The position numbers were made by a program, and so were the translations under genes. A DNA stretch of 64,000 nt from Thinopyrum elongatum (taxonomy: Eukaryota > Streptophyta > Magnoliopsida > Poales > Poaceae). Positions 46,456-57,511 of this stretch are shown here, piece after piece. The notes under the pieces are model-generated. The model searched no databases. It saw only the letters and a list, made by a program, of their open reading frames with translations, and was not told the origin of the DNA. The stretch spans positions 219,486,296 to 219,550,295 of the forward strand of contig CM022301.1 of the NCBI GenBank assembly GCA_011799875.1. The letters run 5' to 3'. Positions within the stretch are counted from its first letter, which is position 1, and every line of letters starts with the position of its first letter.

Positions 46456-48093
46456 TGAAAGTGCAACTAATCCCTGGGTGGTTTTGGTAATTCTTAACAA
46501 CATATAGCTCATTGAATTAATACTCTTTCAAGATGATCATTTCAGAAAGTTCAATGATTGGCATGGCATGGACTAGAGATGTGGACCCCTCAAAATGCTA
46601 AGGACATATATTGGCAAAAGCTCAAGACTCTACATTTTCTTTTTAGTGATCCAAGATCACATTGAGTCCATAGGAAAAGCCAATACTAATAAAAGGGGAT
46701 GAGGTGTTGCTTAATGGCTTGCTTGCTCAAAATGCTTAGTGATATGCTCCAAAAGCCCTCAACCACTTTCTCATTTCCACATATGTCCTACACCTAAAGT
46801 CAAACTCGGCCCCACCGATTTGATCTATCCGGCGCCACCGAGTTCACTTGACATAGCCATAGCCAGAAACCCTAATCAGTTCGGTCTCACCGATAGGGAT
46901 CTCGGTCTCACCGAGATGGGATTGCAAACTCTCTATTTCCCTTCGTAACATTTCGGTCTAACCGAAATGAGCGATCGGTCCCACCGAGTTCGCAATGCAA
47001 ACTCTTTGTTTCCTTTTCGTAATGTTTCGGTCTAACCGAAATGAGTGATCGGTCCCACCGAGTTTGCCTGACCAACTCTCTGTTTGCCTATTTCTGAAAT
47101 CGGTCCCACCGAGTTCATGTGATCGGTCTCACCGAGATCAAGTTATGCCCTAACCCTAGCACATCGGTCCCACCGAAAATCCTAACGTTCACATTTTGAA
47201 CTGAATCGGTCTGACCGAGTTTCACTATTCGATCTCACCAAGTTTGGTAAATTGTGTGTAACGGTTAGATTTTGTGTGGAGGCTATAAATACCCCTCCAC
47301 CCCCTTCTCCATTCGAGAAAAAGCCATCAGAACGTGCCTACACTTCCACTACTCATTTTCTGAGAGAGAACCACCTACTCATGTGTTGAGACCAAGACAT
47401 TCCAATCCAACCACTAGAATCTTGATCTCTCGCCTTCCCCAAGTTGCTTTCCACTCAAATCATCTTTCCACCATATCCAAATCTGTGAGAGAGAGTTGAG
47501 TGTTGGGGAGACTATCATTTGAAGCACAAGAGCAAGGAGTTCATCATCAACACACCATCTATTACCTTTTGGAGAGTGGTGTCTCCTAGATTGGTTAGGT
47601 GTTACTTGGGAGCCTCCGTCAAGATTGTGGAGTTGAACCAAGGAGTTTGTAAGGGCAAGGAGATCGCCTACTTCGTGAAGATCTACCCAAGTGAGGCAAG
47701 TCCTTCGTGGGCGATGGCCATGGTGGGATAGACAAGGTTGCTTCTTCGTGGACCCTTCGTGGGTGGAGCCCTCCGTGGACTCGCGCAACCATTACCCTTC
47801 GTGGGTTGAAGTCTCCATCAACGTGGATGTACGATAGCACCACCTATCGGAACCACGCCAAAAATCTCCGTGTCCACATTGCGTTTGCTCCCTCCAAACT
47901 CCTCCCCTTTACCTTCATATGCAATGATTTACATTCCGCTGCTATACTCTTAGAATTGCATGTGTAGGTTGATTGCTTGACTTGTGCTAAGTTGCTAAAA
48001 TCTGCCAAGACTTAAAATTGGGAAAAGGCTAGATTTTTATTTGGTCAAGTAGTCTAAGCACCCCCCCCCTCTAGACATACTTTTGATCCTACA
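46456..48093 (+). repeat. Max-1 3' LTR
   Basis: It matches 39336-40994. It lacks a 23-bp stretch between two adjacent palindromes (present at about 40040-40063 in the 5' LTR), leaving 13 palindromes. It ends TTGATCCTACA, followed by the TSD GAGAG. Confidence 0.94.
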
Positions 48094-48098
48094 GAGAG

Positions 48099-48239
48099 AG
48101 ACCATCTTCATCCTATGCCTCCCAGGGATTGATAAACCTTAGGTCATCCACTTGAGGGAAATTTGCTACTGTCCTACAAAACTCTGCGCTTGGAGGCCCA
48201 ACACGAGTCTACAAGAAGAAGGTTGTGTAGTAGACATCA
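48099..48239 (+). repeat. Sabrina-like 3' LTR, last part
   Basis: GAGACCATCTTCATCC to GTAGTAGACATCA matches 33276-33420 of the 5' LTR and restores the LTR interrupted at 39335. Confidence 0.92.
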
Positions 48240-48244
48240 CATGA

Positions 48245-48690
48245 CGAGAGACACAGTTTACCCAGTTTCGGCCCCTCATGGTGGAGGTAAAAGCCTACTC
48301 CTGCTCTTGTTGCTTATTGCTTGAGTATCGATTACAGGGGAGCAGATTCGCTTGACCTAGCTATCGATTGATTGTAACCTATCTATTCTATGCCCGGGGC
48401 TCACCTTTATATACAGGTCGAGGCCGCCGGCTTACAAGAGTCCCGGTCGGGTTATGACCTATGACCGAGTCATATTCTAAATCGCCTTGCCTTGTAAGAC
48501 AAGTCGCCATATGGCGGCTTACACCTCTGGGCCACCTTCTGGATCCAGGCCCTAAACCGGCCCATCTTGTGAGTCGCCCCTTCAGCCTTGTACTTTGATC
48601 TCTCGGGTGTGAGGCCCGTCGTCTTGAGTCGCCAGCGGCCTAACTCGGCCCTTTCAGGGCGGGTTATATCACGGGGTTATATCCCCAACA
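48245..48690 (-). repeat. Tat-1 5' LTR, second fragment
   Basis: It continues the LTR broken at 31779 and ends TATATCCCCAACA. On the minus strand it has a good TATA box, TGTATATAAAGG (about 48415-48404), the promoter position for this element. Confidence 0.9.
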
Positions 48691-50742
48691 CTAGCCGTCT
48701 TCTCCTCCGCCAGCAGTTCCTTCTCCGCCACCACCCGGTCCCTCTCCTCCAGAAGCGCCTGGGTTGTCGCTCTCTCTTTCTGAAGAGCAGCCTGCAACAC
48801 CACTCCTCGTTAGCATTGTAATCATCGATGGCCACACACACAATGTAATGGAGGAAAGATATCTGAGTCCGTATAACTAACCTCGATGGCGAGATCGACT
48901 GGCCGTGGACGAGTCTTTATCTCAGGACAGGAGCTCGTTTGGCGCGCCTTGATCTCCGGGAGAGTGAGAGGACAACGTATCAGTCCATCTCCAATGGCTA
49001 ATGAGCCATGGGGCCTCCCGCCACCAGATATCATCACCATCTCTGGATCAATAGGATTCTGGCTCGGGTTAAAGTCCTCCCATTTCCTCGCCTTGCCCTC
49101 CTGGTTGTACCTCACGAGCTTGTGGTGGGAGGAGATGTTGGTGAAATTCTCTGGATGATCGAGGTCAGACTCAGAGAATGCCTTGGCCTTCTTGTACGAG
49201 GCAGTATGAGCCATGGCATAGAGGTCGTACACCTCAGGCACCTCCGTGTTATTGTGTCGTGCCTAAAAGAGAGGAACAAAGTATTAGTAAAGGGCTCAAG
49301 CTAGCATGAAGAATGAATTGCATGAGTCATGAAGCAAACCACATACCCAGTTCCGCCCGAACTGATATAAGTTGGCGCTGCCTTGATGGTGTGGCACACC
49401 AACCATTTGGGCACGCCGGTCCTTGGCATTGTCGTGGACGGCTCGCCAGCGGCCTGTGCACCACTCATCCACCAACGCCTCTCAACAATCCTATCCGCAC
49501 ACCATCTCGAGGGCACCTAAGTTTGTAAAGAGAAATTTGAGCACTACACCTATGAATCAAATCAAGGAAACTAAGTACAATGCCTTAAGAATAGGTAATT
49601 ACCTTCATGTACTGATCCTTCTTCAGAAACTTAGCCCGGCACGATGGCTTGTCCTTCTTAATACCACGCTTGGCATAGTAGTCTCGAACAGCCTGCGGCC
49701 GAGCCTCGTGTCATAAGTTTTGTAGTACAATAACTAGACAACACTGGTTAGTACAATAACTAGCTATTGTTAATTTTTAATTATGTAAAGGAGAAATTAC
49801 CCAAAAGCTTCTGATCACCATCTCGGCCCTCGTGTGGCACAAGACACCATCGATCATCTCCTCCGGCGGGGCCGGGGCAGCCAAGTAGTGCTCCCAGCTC
49901 AATCCTAGCTGTGGAAGCTGACCCTCACCGGGCAACATGACAAACCCCGGGAAATTTTGCCGGCAAAGCACACCAAGGACGGTGTTGGGCCTGCGGATGT
50001 CACTGGCATGTACCCAACCCCTGCAGTATGACAAGGCCAACGCATTAGATATTTGAGAAATGTGAAGGCAAAATGTACAAAAATAGTAAATGCACTTACT
50101 TCTCCCCATCAGTCCTAATCACCGGCCTCTGTTTGCGGGTCGCCGGCAAGGGCGGGAGCCGTGTACCACCACGCTGGTACACGGTGGCCCCCTCAACCAC
50201 CTCGCCCAGTACACTCATCCCCGCCACCATCAGCATGGCCACTCAGCCCCTCAGGCGGATCCGGCCAGGTACCCCATCCGGACGTCTCCTGGGATGTAGC
50301 CTGGTCCAGTGTCTTGTGGCCCGAAGCCTCGTGGGCCGAAGCCTCTGGGATCGAAGTCTCGTGGGCCGAAGGCCCGTCGACCCGAGGCTCGTGGTCCAGA
50401 GTCCCCGTAGCCTCCACATCAGACGGGTCCACCCTAGTAGTCATGTGCTCGGGTGAATTAGCTGGGGGTGGCGGCGAGGAAGGCGTAGCAGCCTGCCTAC
50501 CTCTCCCGCGGCCACATCCTGATCTACCTCCTCTCTTCTTCCCTCCCCGACCTCCTCTCCCGGTCAGCAACGACGCCGATGAAGAAGCCCCGCTGGTGTC
50601 CCCAAACTGTCTAACAACGCTCTCCAGAGAGGTACGGATGGAATGGAAGAACCCCTCCTACGGGCCGCCGACGAAGAAGTACCCGTGGAGCGCTCTGGAC
50701 CCGCGCCCACCATCTTTCAACACCTGCCATGACAAAGAGTAA
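48691..50742 (-). pseudogene. CACTA ORF1 (Transposase_24/Ptta-like), main exons
   Basis: Exons on the minus strand are: an N-terminal Gly/Arg- then Ala/His-rich exon (about 50742-50100, broken by a TGA at 50193-50195); 50022-49803 with ASDIRRPNTVLGVLCRQNFP and PEEMIDGVLCHTRAEMVIRS; about 49735-49605 with KRGIKKDKPSCRAKFLKKDQ; 49515-49345 with RWWMSGAQAAGEP and VPKWLVCHTIKA; about 49262-48880 with HTASYKKAKAFSESDL and PIDPEMVMISGGGRPHG; and 48793-48696, a coiled coil with TQALLEERDRVVAEKELLAE. The last joins exon 6803-6870. This matches the plant En/Spm ORF1 family (Transposase_24). Introns have GT-AG ends. It is disrupted by Tat-1 and at least one stop. Confidence 0.8.
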
Positions 50743-51003
50743 ACGAAATTAGTACAACATAAAAAATTGAACACATGACATGAATAATAATATGTATATA
50801 ATTTAAGTTGGGATGCAAACAAACTAATAGTAGTCTGGATCATCTATATATGCTTTGGGATCAATAGATGCATCATCATCATCACTACTGCGCATGTCGT
50901 CATGAATGACGTGCTCATCGGGTTCAGCGGCATCAACATGTGGAAGGCCTTTTTGTAATCGGTCAAGCATTGACAGGTCATCCACAGTAGTAACCTCTTC
51001 TTA

Positions 51004-51620
51004 TTATGGCTCTTCTTGTTCCGGCTCTTCTTGTTCTGGCTCAGGGGTGAAGTCGGATTCACTGTCGCTGTCTACTTCCATGTTCTGGGGTGAAGTAGAG
51101 TGGTTCTTGAAACATTTTTTGGAAAGACGTGTTTCTTGGAAGAATTCTCCTTCATATGTGTCTGGATTAATGTGAGGTTCATAATCCTCTTCATTGGGGG
51201 GAGGTGGTCTAACATGTGGCGGCACTTCATAAATGACATCCCAACCATTCAGATTTGCATTAGTTTGGCAGGCCCACGGTAGATAGAAAACTTGGGTCAC
51301 CTGTTGAGCCGTAATATAGACATCGAGAACATCAAAATGGGTGCTTTGTTTGATTTTGACTAGCCCTATATGTTCATGAGTCCTTCTAGTCTCCTTCGGC
51401 TAGAACCAATAACATTTGAAGACTACGACGTTCGGTGGGTTTTCACCATAGAATAGAAGTTCATAAATTGCTTCAACTCTTCCATAATACTCGATACCTC
51501 CTTCGTCGATAGCAGAGACACCACAATTTGTAGATTTTTGGTCAGCCATAGATAGCTCTTTGCCAAAGGTATGAAAGCGATACCCGTTGATGTCGTATTT
51601 CTCAAATGAACGGACCTTAT
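51004..51620 (-). pseudogene. CACTA transposase (TNP2-type), C-terminal part with DUF4216
   Basis: Reading minus from the Tat-2 junction, KVRSFEKYDINGYRF and IEYYGRVEAIYELLFYG..VVVFKCYWF are the DUF4216 domain found at the C-terminus of plant CACTA transposases. A TAG at 51400-51402 interrupts it. The same frame continues with FYLPWACQTNANLNGWDVIY and an acidic tail (PEPEQEEPEQEEP) to a stop near 51004. The catalytic region (Transposase_21) lies upstream of the Tat-2 insertion and is not in the window. Confidence 0.85.
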
Positions 51621-52441
51621 TGTCGGCGTGCAACACCTATGGGATCCCAAAGGACCCCTTTACGATTCGCAGGGAGAGAGGTATGCACAAAGAGCAGAAC
51701 CAACGATCATCGCGGGGTGATTTTACCCAGGTTCGGGCCGCTAATCAGCGTAAAACCCTACTCCTGCCTTGTTTTATTATGAGTGTTCTTGAGCCCAGGC
51801 TCCAGGAGCGCTTGCGATGAACAGTACGTTCAAAGAGCAGCTACGCATGCAGGATGGGCCAGAAGATCCTCCTCCCATGTAGCAGTTGCCTTGGGCCTCC
51901 TTTTATACGTTCAAAGGGGTCACCACAGTGGCAAAATGTACATACATTGAGGTGTAAAGTAGCTACAGGGTCATCATACCTAACCACTGACGGATTAGGA
52001 CGAATGCATTTAATGCACCGTGAGGTGTCTGTTTAGGTGTCCTCATTTCTTGAGGATGGAAAAAGGGGCCATCCCATCAGCACCGCTTAAGCTCTCCTCC
52101 ACTGGCGCGTTGCCACGCATCCAGAGAAGGACCCAGAATGTCAGGCTTGTTGCTGTGCTGAAGCGGTGGCACAGTGGCGAAATCTTGCCGGGCGCCGAAT
52201 CTAGCCGGGCGCGAAATCTCACCGGGCTTCGCAGGCCACCCCGGCAAGATCTTGCCGGGGAGGCTGGCTTTCGGCCTCCAGCTCTTCTTATCTGCTGATC
52301 CTCAGATTCTTGACTTGGGTGTTTCTTCGATAACTTGAGTTGACCTCCAACTGTTCCCCGACAAGCCTGGCCGCGAGTATGGCTACAACTGCCCGTGCAT
52401 AAGTACGGGGTACTAATGGCCCAATACTTAGTACACCGACA
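51621..52441 (-). repeat. Tat-2 3' LTR
   Basis: Ends TGTCGG...CCGACA form an inverted pair. On the minus strand TATAAAAGGAGG (51908-51897) is a TATA box. A purine tract (minus strand CCCGGGGGCTCC, about 52453-52442) abuts the inner edge. The segment 52175-52265 is rich in CTTGCCGGG/CCCGGCAAGA repeats. Confidence 0.8.
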
Positions 52442-52678
52442 GGAGCCCCCGGGCCTAGGCCACACACGAGTGCGAGGCGTTGTTGGGCTAGGCCCAAACA
52501 GTTCACGGGCACATGTGGCAGGGGATTAACTGCTCGTAAATATCCCGCTTACTGTGCCCCCCACTACGCGCGCTGAATGCGCGACGTAGGAAGCGTGCGC
52601 TGAAAGGCTGTAACTGCAGCGTGCTTGCAGAGGCGTATTTACATTGGGGAGTAAAAGAGGCGGCCTCGCTCCTTCCCC

Positions 52679-52690
52679 ATAAAAAGGGAA
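52679..52690 (+). promoter_or_regulatory. TATA-like box of the Tat-2 antisense gene
   Basis: CATAAAAAGGGA lies 160 bp before the ATG at 52841 and 240 bp inside the LTR. A pyrimidine-rich leader (CTTCTCCTCATCCGCTCTTC) follows. The distance and order resemble the Tat-1 promoter at 7679. Confidence 0.5.
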
Positions 52691-52840
52691 ACTGCAGAGG
52701 CGCAGCCTATTTACCCCATATTCTTCCCAATCTGGACTCCGCCATTATTTTCCCCTTCTCGAGCTCAAAGCCAGACTTCTCCTCATCCGCTCTTCGCTTC
52801 CGCACCCGCTCCATCCTCGGCCTCCGCCTTCGCAATCGCC

Positions 52841-55800
52841 ATGCCGCCCAAGGCTAGCAAGGGCAAAGGCAAGAGCAAGGAGATGAAGGCCGATGTCCCG
52901 AAGAGCGAGCTGGTGAAGATGCGGAAGAAGCACGTCGTCTTCGCTCCGACGCTCGATGCTAGGGCCTTGAAGAACCGGTACCAGTGCATGTGGGCGAAGG
53001 AGACGCAAGCTCACCCCGCAACCCGCGTGATTCCAGGTTCTTATTCCAAGAGCGGACCTGACAGATATCACTTCTTCACCGCTTATTTCTATTGCGGACT
53101 CTGTCCTCCATTTTCTGACTTCTTCAACGACATCATGTACACATACGGCTTCCATCTTCTTGATTTTATGCCGAACGCCGTAATGTGCATGTCCGTCTTC
53201 GCTCATCTTTGCGAAAACTTTGCCGGAGTAGTTCCCAATACTGCCCTTTTCCGCCATTACTTTATTCCTTGCATCCAAAAGGGGGAGGCCCTTTCCGGTT
53301 CTATCGCCTGGATTCCACAGGCTTGGAATAAGGAGATATATCCAGATGGGGTCTACTGTGAGAAGTGGGATGAATGGCGGTCTGAGTGGTGCTGGATCAA
53401 GGAAGCAGATCCCCATCCGTTCTGTTTGCCTCGACAGCAGAAGGCGGTCCACGGTAGTGACTGGAGCGATCTCGCCGCGGAGGACGAGAGGCTCACGATC
53501 GCCACCACCAGGATTCTTCACCTGAAAGCTGCCGGGCTCACAATGGAGATGATTGGCTTCGATTTCCTCCGCTGCCATATCGCCCCCCTACAGAGCAGGG
53601 GAAGACCAGCTTGGGAGTACCAGAACACAGCGGACATCATGAGGCTGCGCCCTGGATTGAACAACAATTTGACGGCCATGCAGCTCGGCGCTCTCCGCCA
53701 CAAACTATTCCAGCGCAATGACAAACATCGGTTGCCGGCAAGAATTGATCCTTTGTGCAACAACTCCGCCCTGGGGTCAATCATCGCTTTTATGCCAATG
53801 TTCAACGCCCATGGTCTTCACGCGACTTGGGCCGAGCCAACCGAGGAGGAAGCACAAAAGTTCTTTGACAACTTGTCGGAGAAGGCCATCCGGGAAGAAA
53901 CGGGCCTCATTCGCGCCACCACTGACGAAGAAGTGGCGTATATTGCCACTAGGGTGGAAGAAGCGAATCTTGCCGCGGAGGCCGGCAGCGTCGGTTTCAT
54001 AGAATGGGAAGCTAGTGACGCAGAGGTTGTGATGGAAGAAAACCTTGCCGGGGAAGCCGAGCCTGCCGGGGAACAGAGCAGTGCGGCCGCCGAGGACTCG
54101 TCCGACGAGGATGTAGCCAAAGAAGAGCCACAGGAGGATCCCCCAGCCCCGAAGAAGACCAAGCGCGTTCTTCGAAAGGCCGCTTCTGGCATCCCGGCAA
54201 GCCAACCCTCTTCGAGCAGCGAGGCTCCTGGCAAGAAGGCGGCCGGCAAGACTGTGCCGCGGCAAGGAGTTCGACAGCAACCTGCGCGGTGCGCGAGACC
54301 CGCACCTGCGGCAACTACTGAGGCGGCAGGGGCGTCTCACACAACCGCACCGGAGACTAAGGTGGCGGAATCACGCCAATCCCCCGCGCCTGCTACAGCC
54401 AAGCGACCCAGGACCCCACCTCCGCCTCCCCACACAGACACTGCAACGGAGGTTGATTTCGACATCTCTGGCTTTAGCCCGGAACGAGAAGAGGAAGAGT
54501 AAGTATCCTGTCATAGCCTTTATCTCCCAAAATTTCAGAGTAATCTCATAGCCTTGCTTTGTCCTGTCTCTGCAGTGATGCAGAAACCTTGGCGGAAAGG
54601 GCAGCGAAGAGCTCGAGGACTTCCACGGGCGACGAGCCCCCGGCTGGCTCTAGGAGCGCGCCGGAAATTGTCGTCGTCAGCCCGGGGCTCATCCCTCAAC
54701 GCAGCCCCCAGCGCAGCCCCCAGCGTGAGTTCTTCACTCGTTTCCCGCTGGCAGGCGCTGAGGTTTCTACCCTTGCCGCTGATATCTTCGGGCTTCCAGG
54801 AGAAGAACAGCAACTGGGAGAGGTGGAAACTGCCCTCGTCGTGCCGCCTCCGTCAACCGCGCCGCCCACAAGCGCATCCCCGGCAAGAGTTACCACCGAC
54901 GAGCCTATCTTGGTTGAGGAGGAGCCGGTACGCATGGGTACCGGCAACATTTCCCCGGCAGCCAACGTTGCCGGGAGGGGCGAGACCACCTCTCAACAAC
55001 TCGACGTAGGTAGCTGTTTGCCTTAGCGTGCTTGCTATCCTTTTCTTTATCTTTCTTTCCTTTTGTCTTCTTGAACTTCAACCTTGATCTTATTTTGTTC
55101 CCTTCCTTCGTCCTCCAGAATTCCCTGTGATGGAACACATGGATGTCGACGTTGTCATCGAGGAGACCGCCAGAGACGCCACCGCCGAGGCTGACAGGAT
55201 CGCCGCTAGCAAAGCCGCCAAAGACGCCACTATCGAGGTCAGCGAAACTGTTGCCGAGGAAGCCGCCAAGGAATCTGCCGAGAGGGTCGGCGAGAAAACT
55301 GATGACCACACTGACGGCATTCCTGCCGCAGGAGCGCCAGGCGCTACATCGGCCACAAAGCCCCCAGCCACCAGCGAGACGAATGTCGAGGACCAACCAT
55401 CGACATCCGAAGCTCCCTCATCGAGCAAATATATCAAGGTTGGCGACAACCTATTCATCAACTTGCCGGGCACGGCAAATATTGAAACACCGACTGAAGG
55501 GGAAACCTTCGATGAAGAAATCATCGCCGCTGCCGGGCTCGAAATTGTTGATGATCCAAGCACCAGCAGTGGCAAATCTGAAGAGGATCAGCTCCTCCAG
55601 GCCATGGGCGAAAATTTCCGCAAGCTCCAAGCACTCCACCGTGCTCGAAAAGAGAAAGCAGATTCCAGAATGGCAGTTGTCGAAGCAGCCGAAGCAGGTT
55701 TTCAGAAGCGCGTTGAGCAGATGCAAATTTGGTACGCCGAGGCCCTTCAAGAATTGACTGCCAGCCGGGAACAAGTGAGCCAAAACTGGACGGAGCTCCT

Positions 55801-56816
55801 CTTGAAACAATCTGACATGGAGAAGGCGCAAGAGGAAGCTGCACAAAGAGCTGCCGCTGAAGATGCTCTCTTGACGGAGCGTTGTATTGCACTTGATGCC
55901 CACGAGGAAGATCTTGTCGCACGTGAGCAGGCGCTCGCCACCAAGCTTCGCGGCAAAGATGAGGAGATCGATAAGCTTGTCGCGCAGCGGATCTAGGAGC
56001 TGGAGCAAAAGCACAAAGAGGTGCTTGAAGCTCTAACTGTAGATCACGCCGGCAAGCTCAAGGAGGCCGTCGATGCTGCCGAGGCTGCAGAGGCCACCAA
56101 GAATGAGCTGAGCGACAAAGTGAAGAAGCTGGAGGTGGATCTTGAAGAACACGGCAAGGAGCTCTCGACGCTCAAAGGGGACAGGGAGAAAAACTCTCCA
56201 CAGCCTGGCAGAGATGCAAGTTGCCATGTCTGATAAGACCAAATAGCTCACTTCAGCCAACGATGCCATTGCCGATCTGAGGCTAAAGCTGACCACGCTG
56301 GAGAAGTCCCTCAAGGACGGCAGGGCCCACGAGAAGGCCCTAAGCAAAGATCTTCAAGAAGAGAGGAACTTGCTTAAGAGCGCTACCGCCGCCCAAATCG
56401 ACTATGAAAAGGGTGTGAAAATCTGGACTGATCGCCTTGTCGACACCGCGGAGAGGCTCACAGCACAATTGTCAACCATGGGCCAGGATGGCCTGCAAAA
56501 CTTCAGGTATTCCTCCGAAGACAGGGTATCTTCGAGCGCCAGGTTGACCACGTTCTTCGAAAGCATCATTGACACCTTGAAGCTGCTACAGTCCAACCGA
56601 GCAACCCAACTGGCCAATGAATCCCGCAAACTTTGCCGGGCCGTCCTCTGCAAGGTACTCGTCAAGGTGGTGCATAAGAACCCTGGCATTGATCTCACCA
56701 ACGTGCTCGACCGCTTGCCGAAGGATGCAGATCTCAAGGCACTTGAGGAGCTTGTCGCGCCCATCCTTGAGAAGGTAGATTCAATCAAGAGGGTCGAGGG
56801 CCAGCGCAGGGACTAG
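52841..56816 (+). pseudogene. Tat-2 antisense gene (Transposase_28-like), four lesions or fewer
   Basis: Exon 1 (52841-54498) encodes 552 residues. There is a basic N-terminus (PPKASKGKGKSKEMK), then the conserved block FFTAYFYCGLCPPFSDFFND, CMSVFAHLCENFAGVVPNTA and ALFRHYF, aligned with the Tat-1 gene. WCWIKEADPHPFCLPRQQ and a long acidic, Ala/Pro-rich tail follow. Introns 54499-54575 and 55010-55118 have GT-AG ends and restore the frame exactly. The last exon is a long coiled coil (ENFRKLQALHRARKEKADSR). It carries a TAG at 55994-55996 (a CAG glutamine elsewhere would fit), an extra A in the run at 56189-56193, and a TAG near 56246. The frame then runs to a stop at 56814-56816. Function is unknown; a nuclear scaffold-like protein is only a guess. 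Confidence 0.8.
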
Positions 56817-57511
56817 CCGCCTCATTTTTCCTTGTCGCCACCATTCCATGCCAAAAGACAATCAAGTCTTGTGTTAGAACTACGGCAACTTATTGATGTA
56901 ATATAACTTGCGTATGTTTGGGTATATGCATGATATTTCCCTCGTCTGATTCCTTTATGTACGGAGTACACCCTACGCTTACTGAAAACTTGCCGGCGTG
57001 CAACCTGCCGCGAGCGCTGGGTGCGGGACTTCAGCAGCCTGCTGGAGGTGCAGCGGCCGGCAAGGCACCTTGGCGTTCTCAGTGCTGCCACTTAAATTAT
57101 TGAGCGGACTCGAAACAAAATAAGGGCGCAACCGATTACGACAAGGGTTCCTTCGCGTGCAGGTTTTCCATACAAAAGTCGGAATCGTCTAAGGAAAATA
57201 ACTTCATAATAAAGAAACTTGCTCTAAGTTTTATAACTTAGCTTTCTGTCGCTGTTCTTCTTCCGGTAATGCGTCAATTCTGAACGTCGCCAACTGGTAC
57301 TCATATCTTCCTCCCCACCGGCAAACGTGCGCGCGAGGAATCCTTCTGTCTTTTGAGAAAAAGAAAGAAGAGAAAATAAAGATACGGAACCTTGGCGGTT
57401 CGTTAGTACTTACCGGGAACAAGTGTCATACAACGTCTTAGACAAGCATGCATATATATAACATGGAAATCAATAAGGAAATGCACAACACTTAAACTTA
57501 TTCATCTGGGC
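56817..57511. other. Convergent intergenic spacer of Tat-2
   Basis: Between the end of the antisense gene and the integrase C-terminus. No coding signal. It is AT-rich at both ends with a GC-rich middle (CTTGCCGGCGTGC, 56990-57070). Confidence 0.6.

Larger units (their letters stand above)
39336..48093 (+). mobile_element. Max-1: Maximus/SIRE-type copia element with gag but no pol
   Basis: LTRs are 39336-40994 (1659 bp) and 46456-48093 (1638 bp). The TSD GAGAG is exact (39331-39335 and 48094-48098). The primer site TGGTATCAGAGC (initiator-Met) is at 40997-41008, and a purine tract AAAAAGGGGGAGA precedes the 3' LTR. The interior of 5461 bp codes for an extended Gag and a second accessory protein, but no integrase, RT or RNase H. 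Several AGGGGGAG tracts and a palindrome array in the LTR are hallmarks reported for Sireviruses. The first 250 bp of the LTRs differ at about three sites, so this is the youngest dated insertion here. Confidence 0.92.
31780..48239 (+). mobile_element. Sabrina-like non-autonomous Ty3-gypsy (Athila-type) element
   Basis: LTRs are 31780-33420 (1641 bp) and 37844-39335 plus 48099-48239. TSDs CGTGA (31775-31779) and CATGA (48240-48244) differ by one base. The primer site TGGCGCCGTTACCGGGGA (33431-33448) is one base from the Asp-tRNA site used by Athila elements. A purine-rich AAGCTTGGGGATGC directly precedes the 3' LTR. The 4.4-kb interior has one ORF of unknown function and no gag, RT or integrase. 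It is split by Max-1 in the 3' LTR. The Sabrina name is from memory of the LTR. Confidence 0.9.
6876..48690 (-). mobile_element. Tat-1: Tat-lineage Ty3-gypsy retrotransposon with antisense extra gene
   Basis: LTRs of 528 bp (6876-7403) and 537 bp (31689-31779 plus 48245-48690) bound the element. The flanks CTAGT (6871-6875) and CTAGC (48691-48695) are a TSD with one mismatch. Gag, protease, RT, RNase H and integrase run on the minus strand from right to left, in gypsy order. A spliced extra gene runs on the plus strand next to the 3' LTR, an arrangement known in grass Tat elements such as Grande and RIRE2 relatives. Three later elements lie inside: the non-coding element at 11894-23731, the Sabrina-like element at 31780-48239, and Max-1 inside that. 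All coding parts are degraded. Confidence 0.9.
48691..51620 (-). mobile_element. CACTA transposon, middle portion
   Basis: It continues from 6870: the ORF1 reading frame joins across Tat-1. It contains the remaining exons of ORF1 and the 3' part of the TNP2-type transposase gene. Gene order on the minus strand (transposase, then ORF1, then subterminal repeats) is the usual CACTA order. The element is cut at 51620/51621 by Tat-2, so the 5' half of the transposase and the 5' terminus are not in the window. Confidence 0.85.

Noticed and set aside
51616..51620. CTTAT before Tat-2 as part of a shared target with the LARD-like TSD (also CTTAT)
   Set aside because: The other end of Tat-2 is missing, so no TSD can be verified. 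A matching pentamer is expected by chance.
53777..56347. Minus-strand ORFs of 100-190 codons under the Tat-2 antisense gene
   Set aside because: Shadows of the GC-rich plus-strand exons. The plus frame has splice-consistent structure and family similarity.
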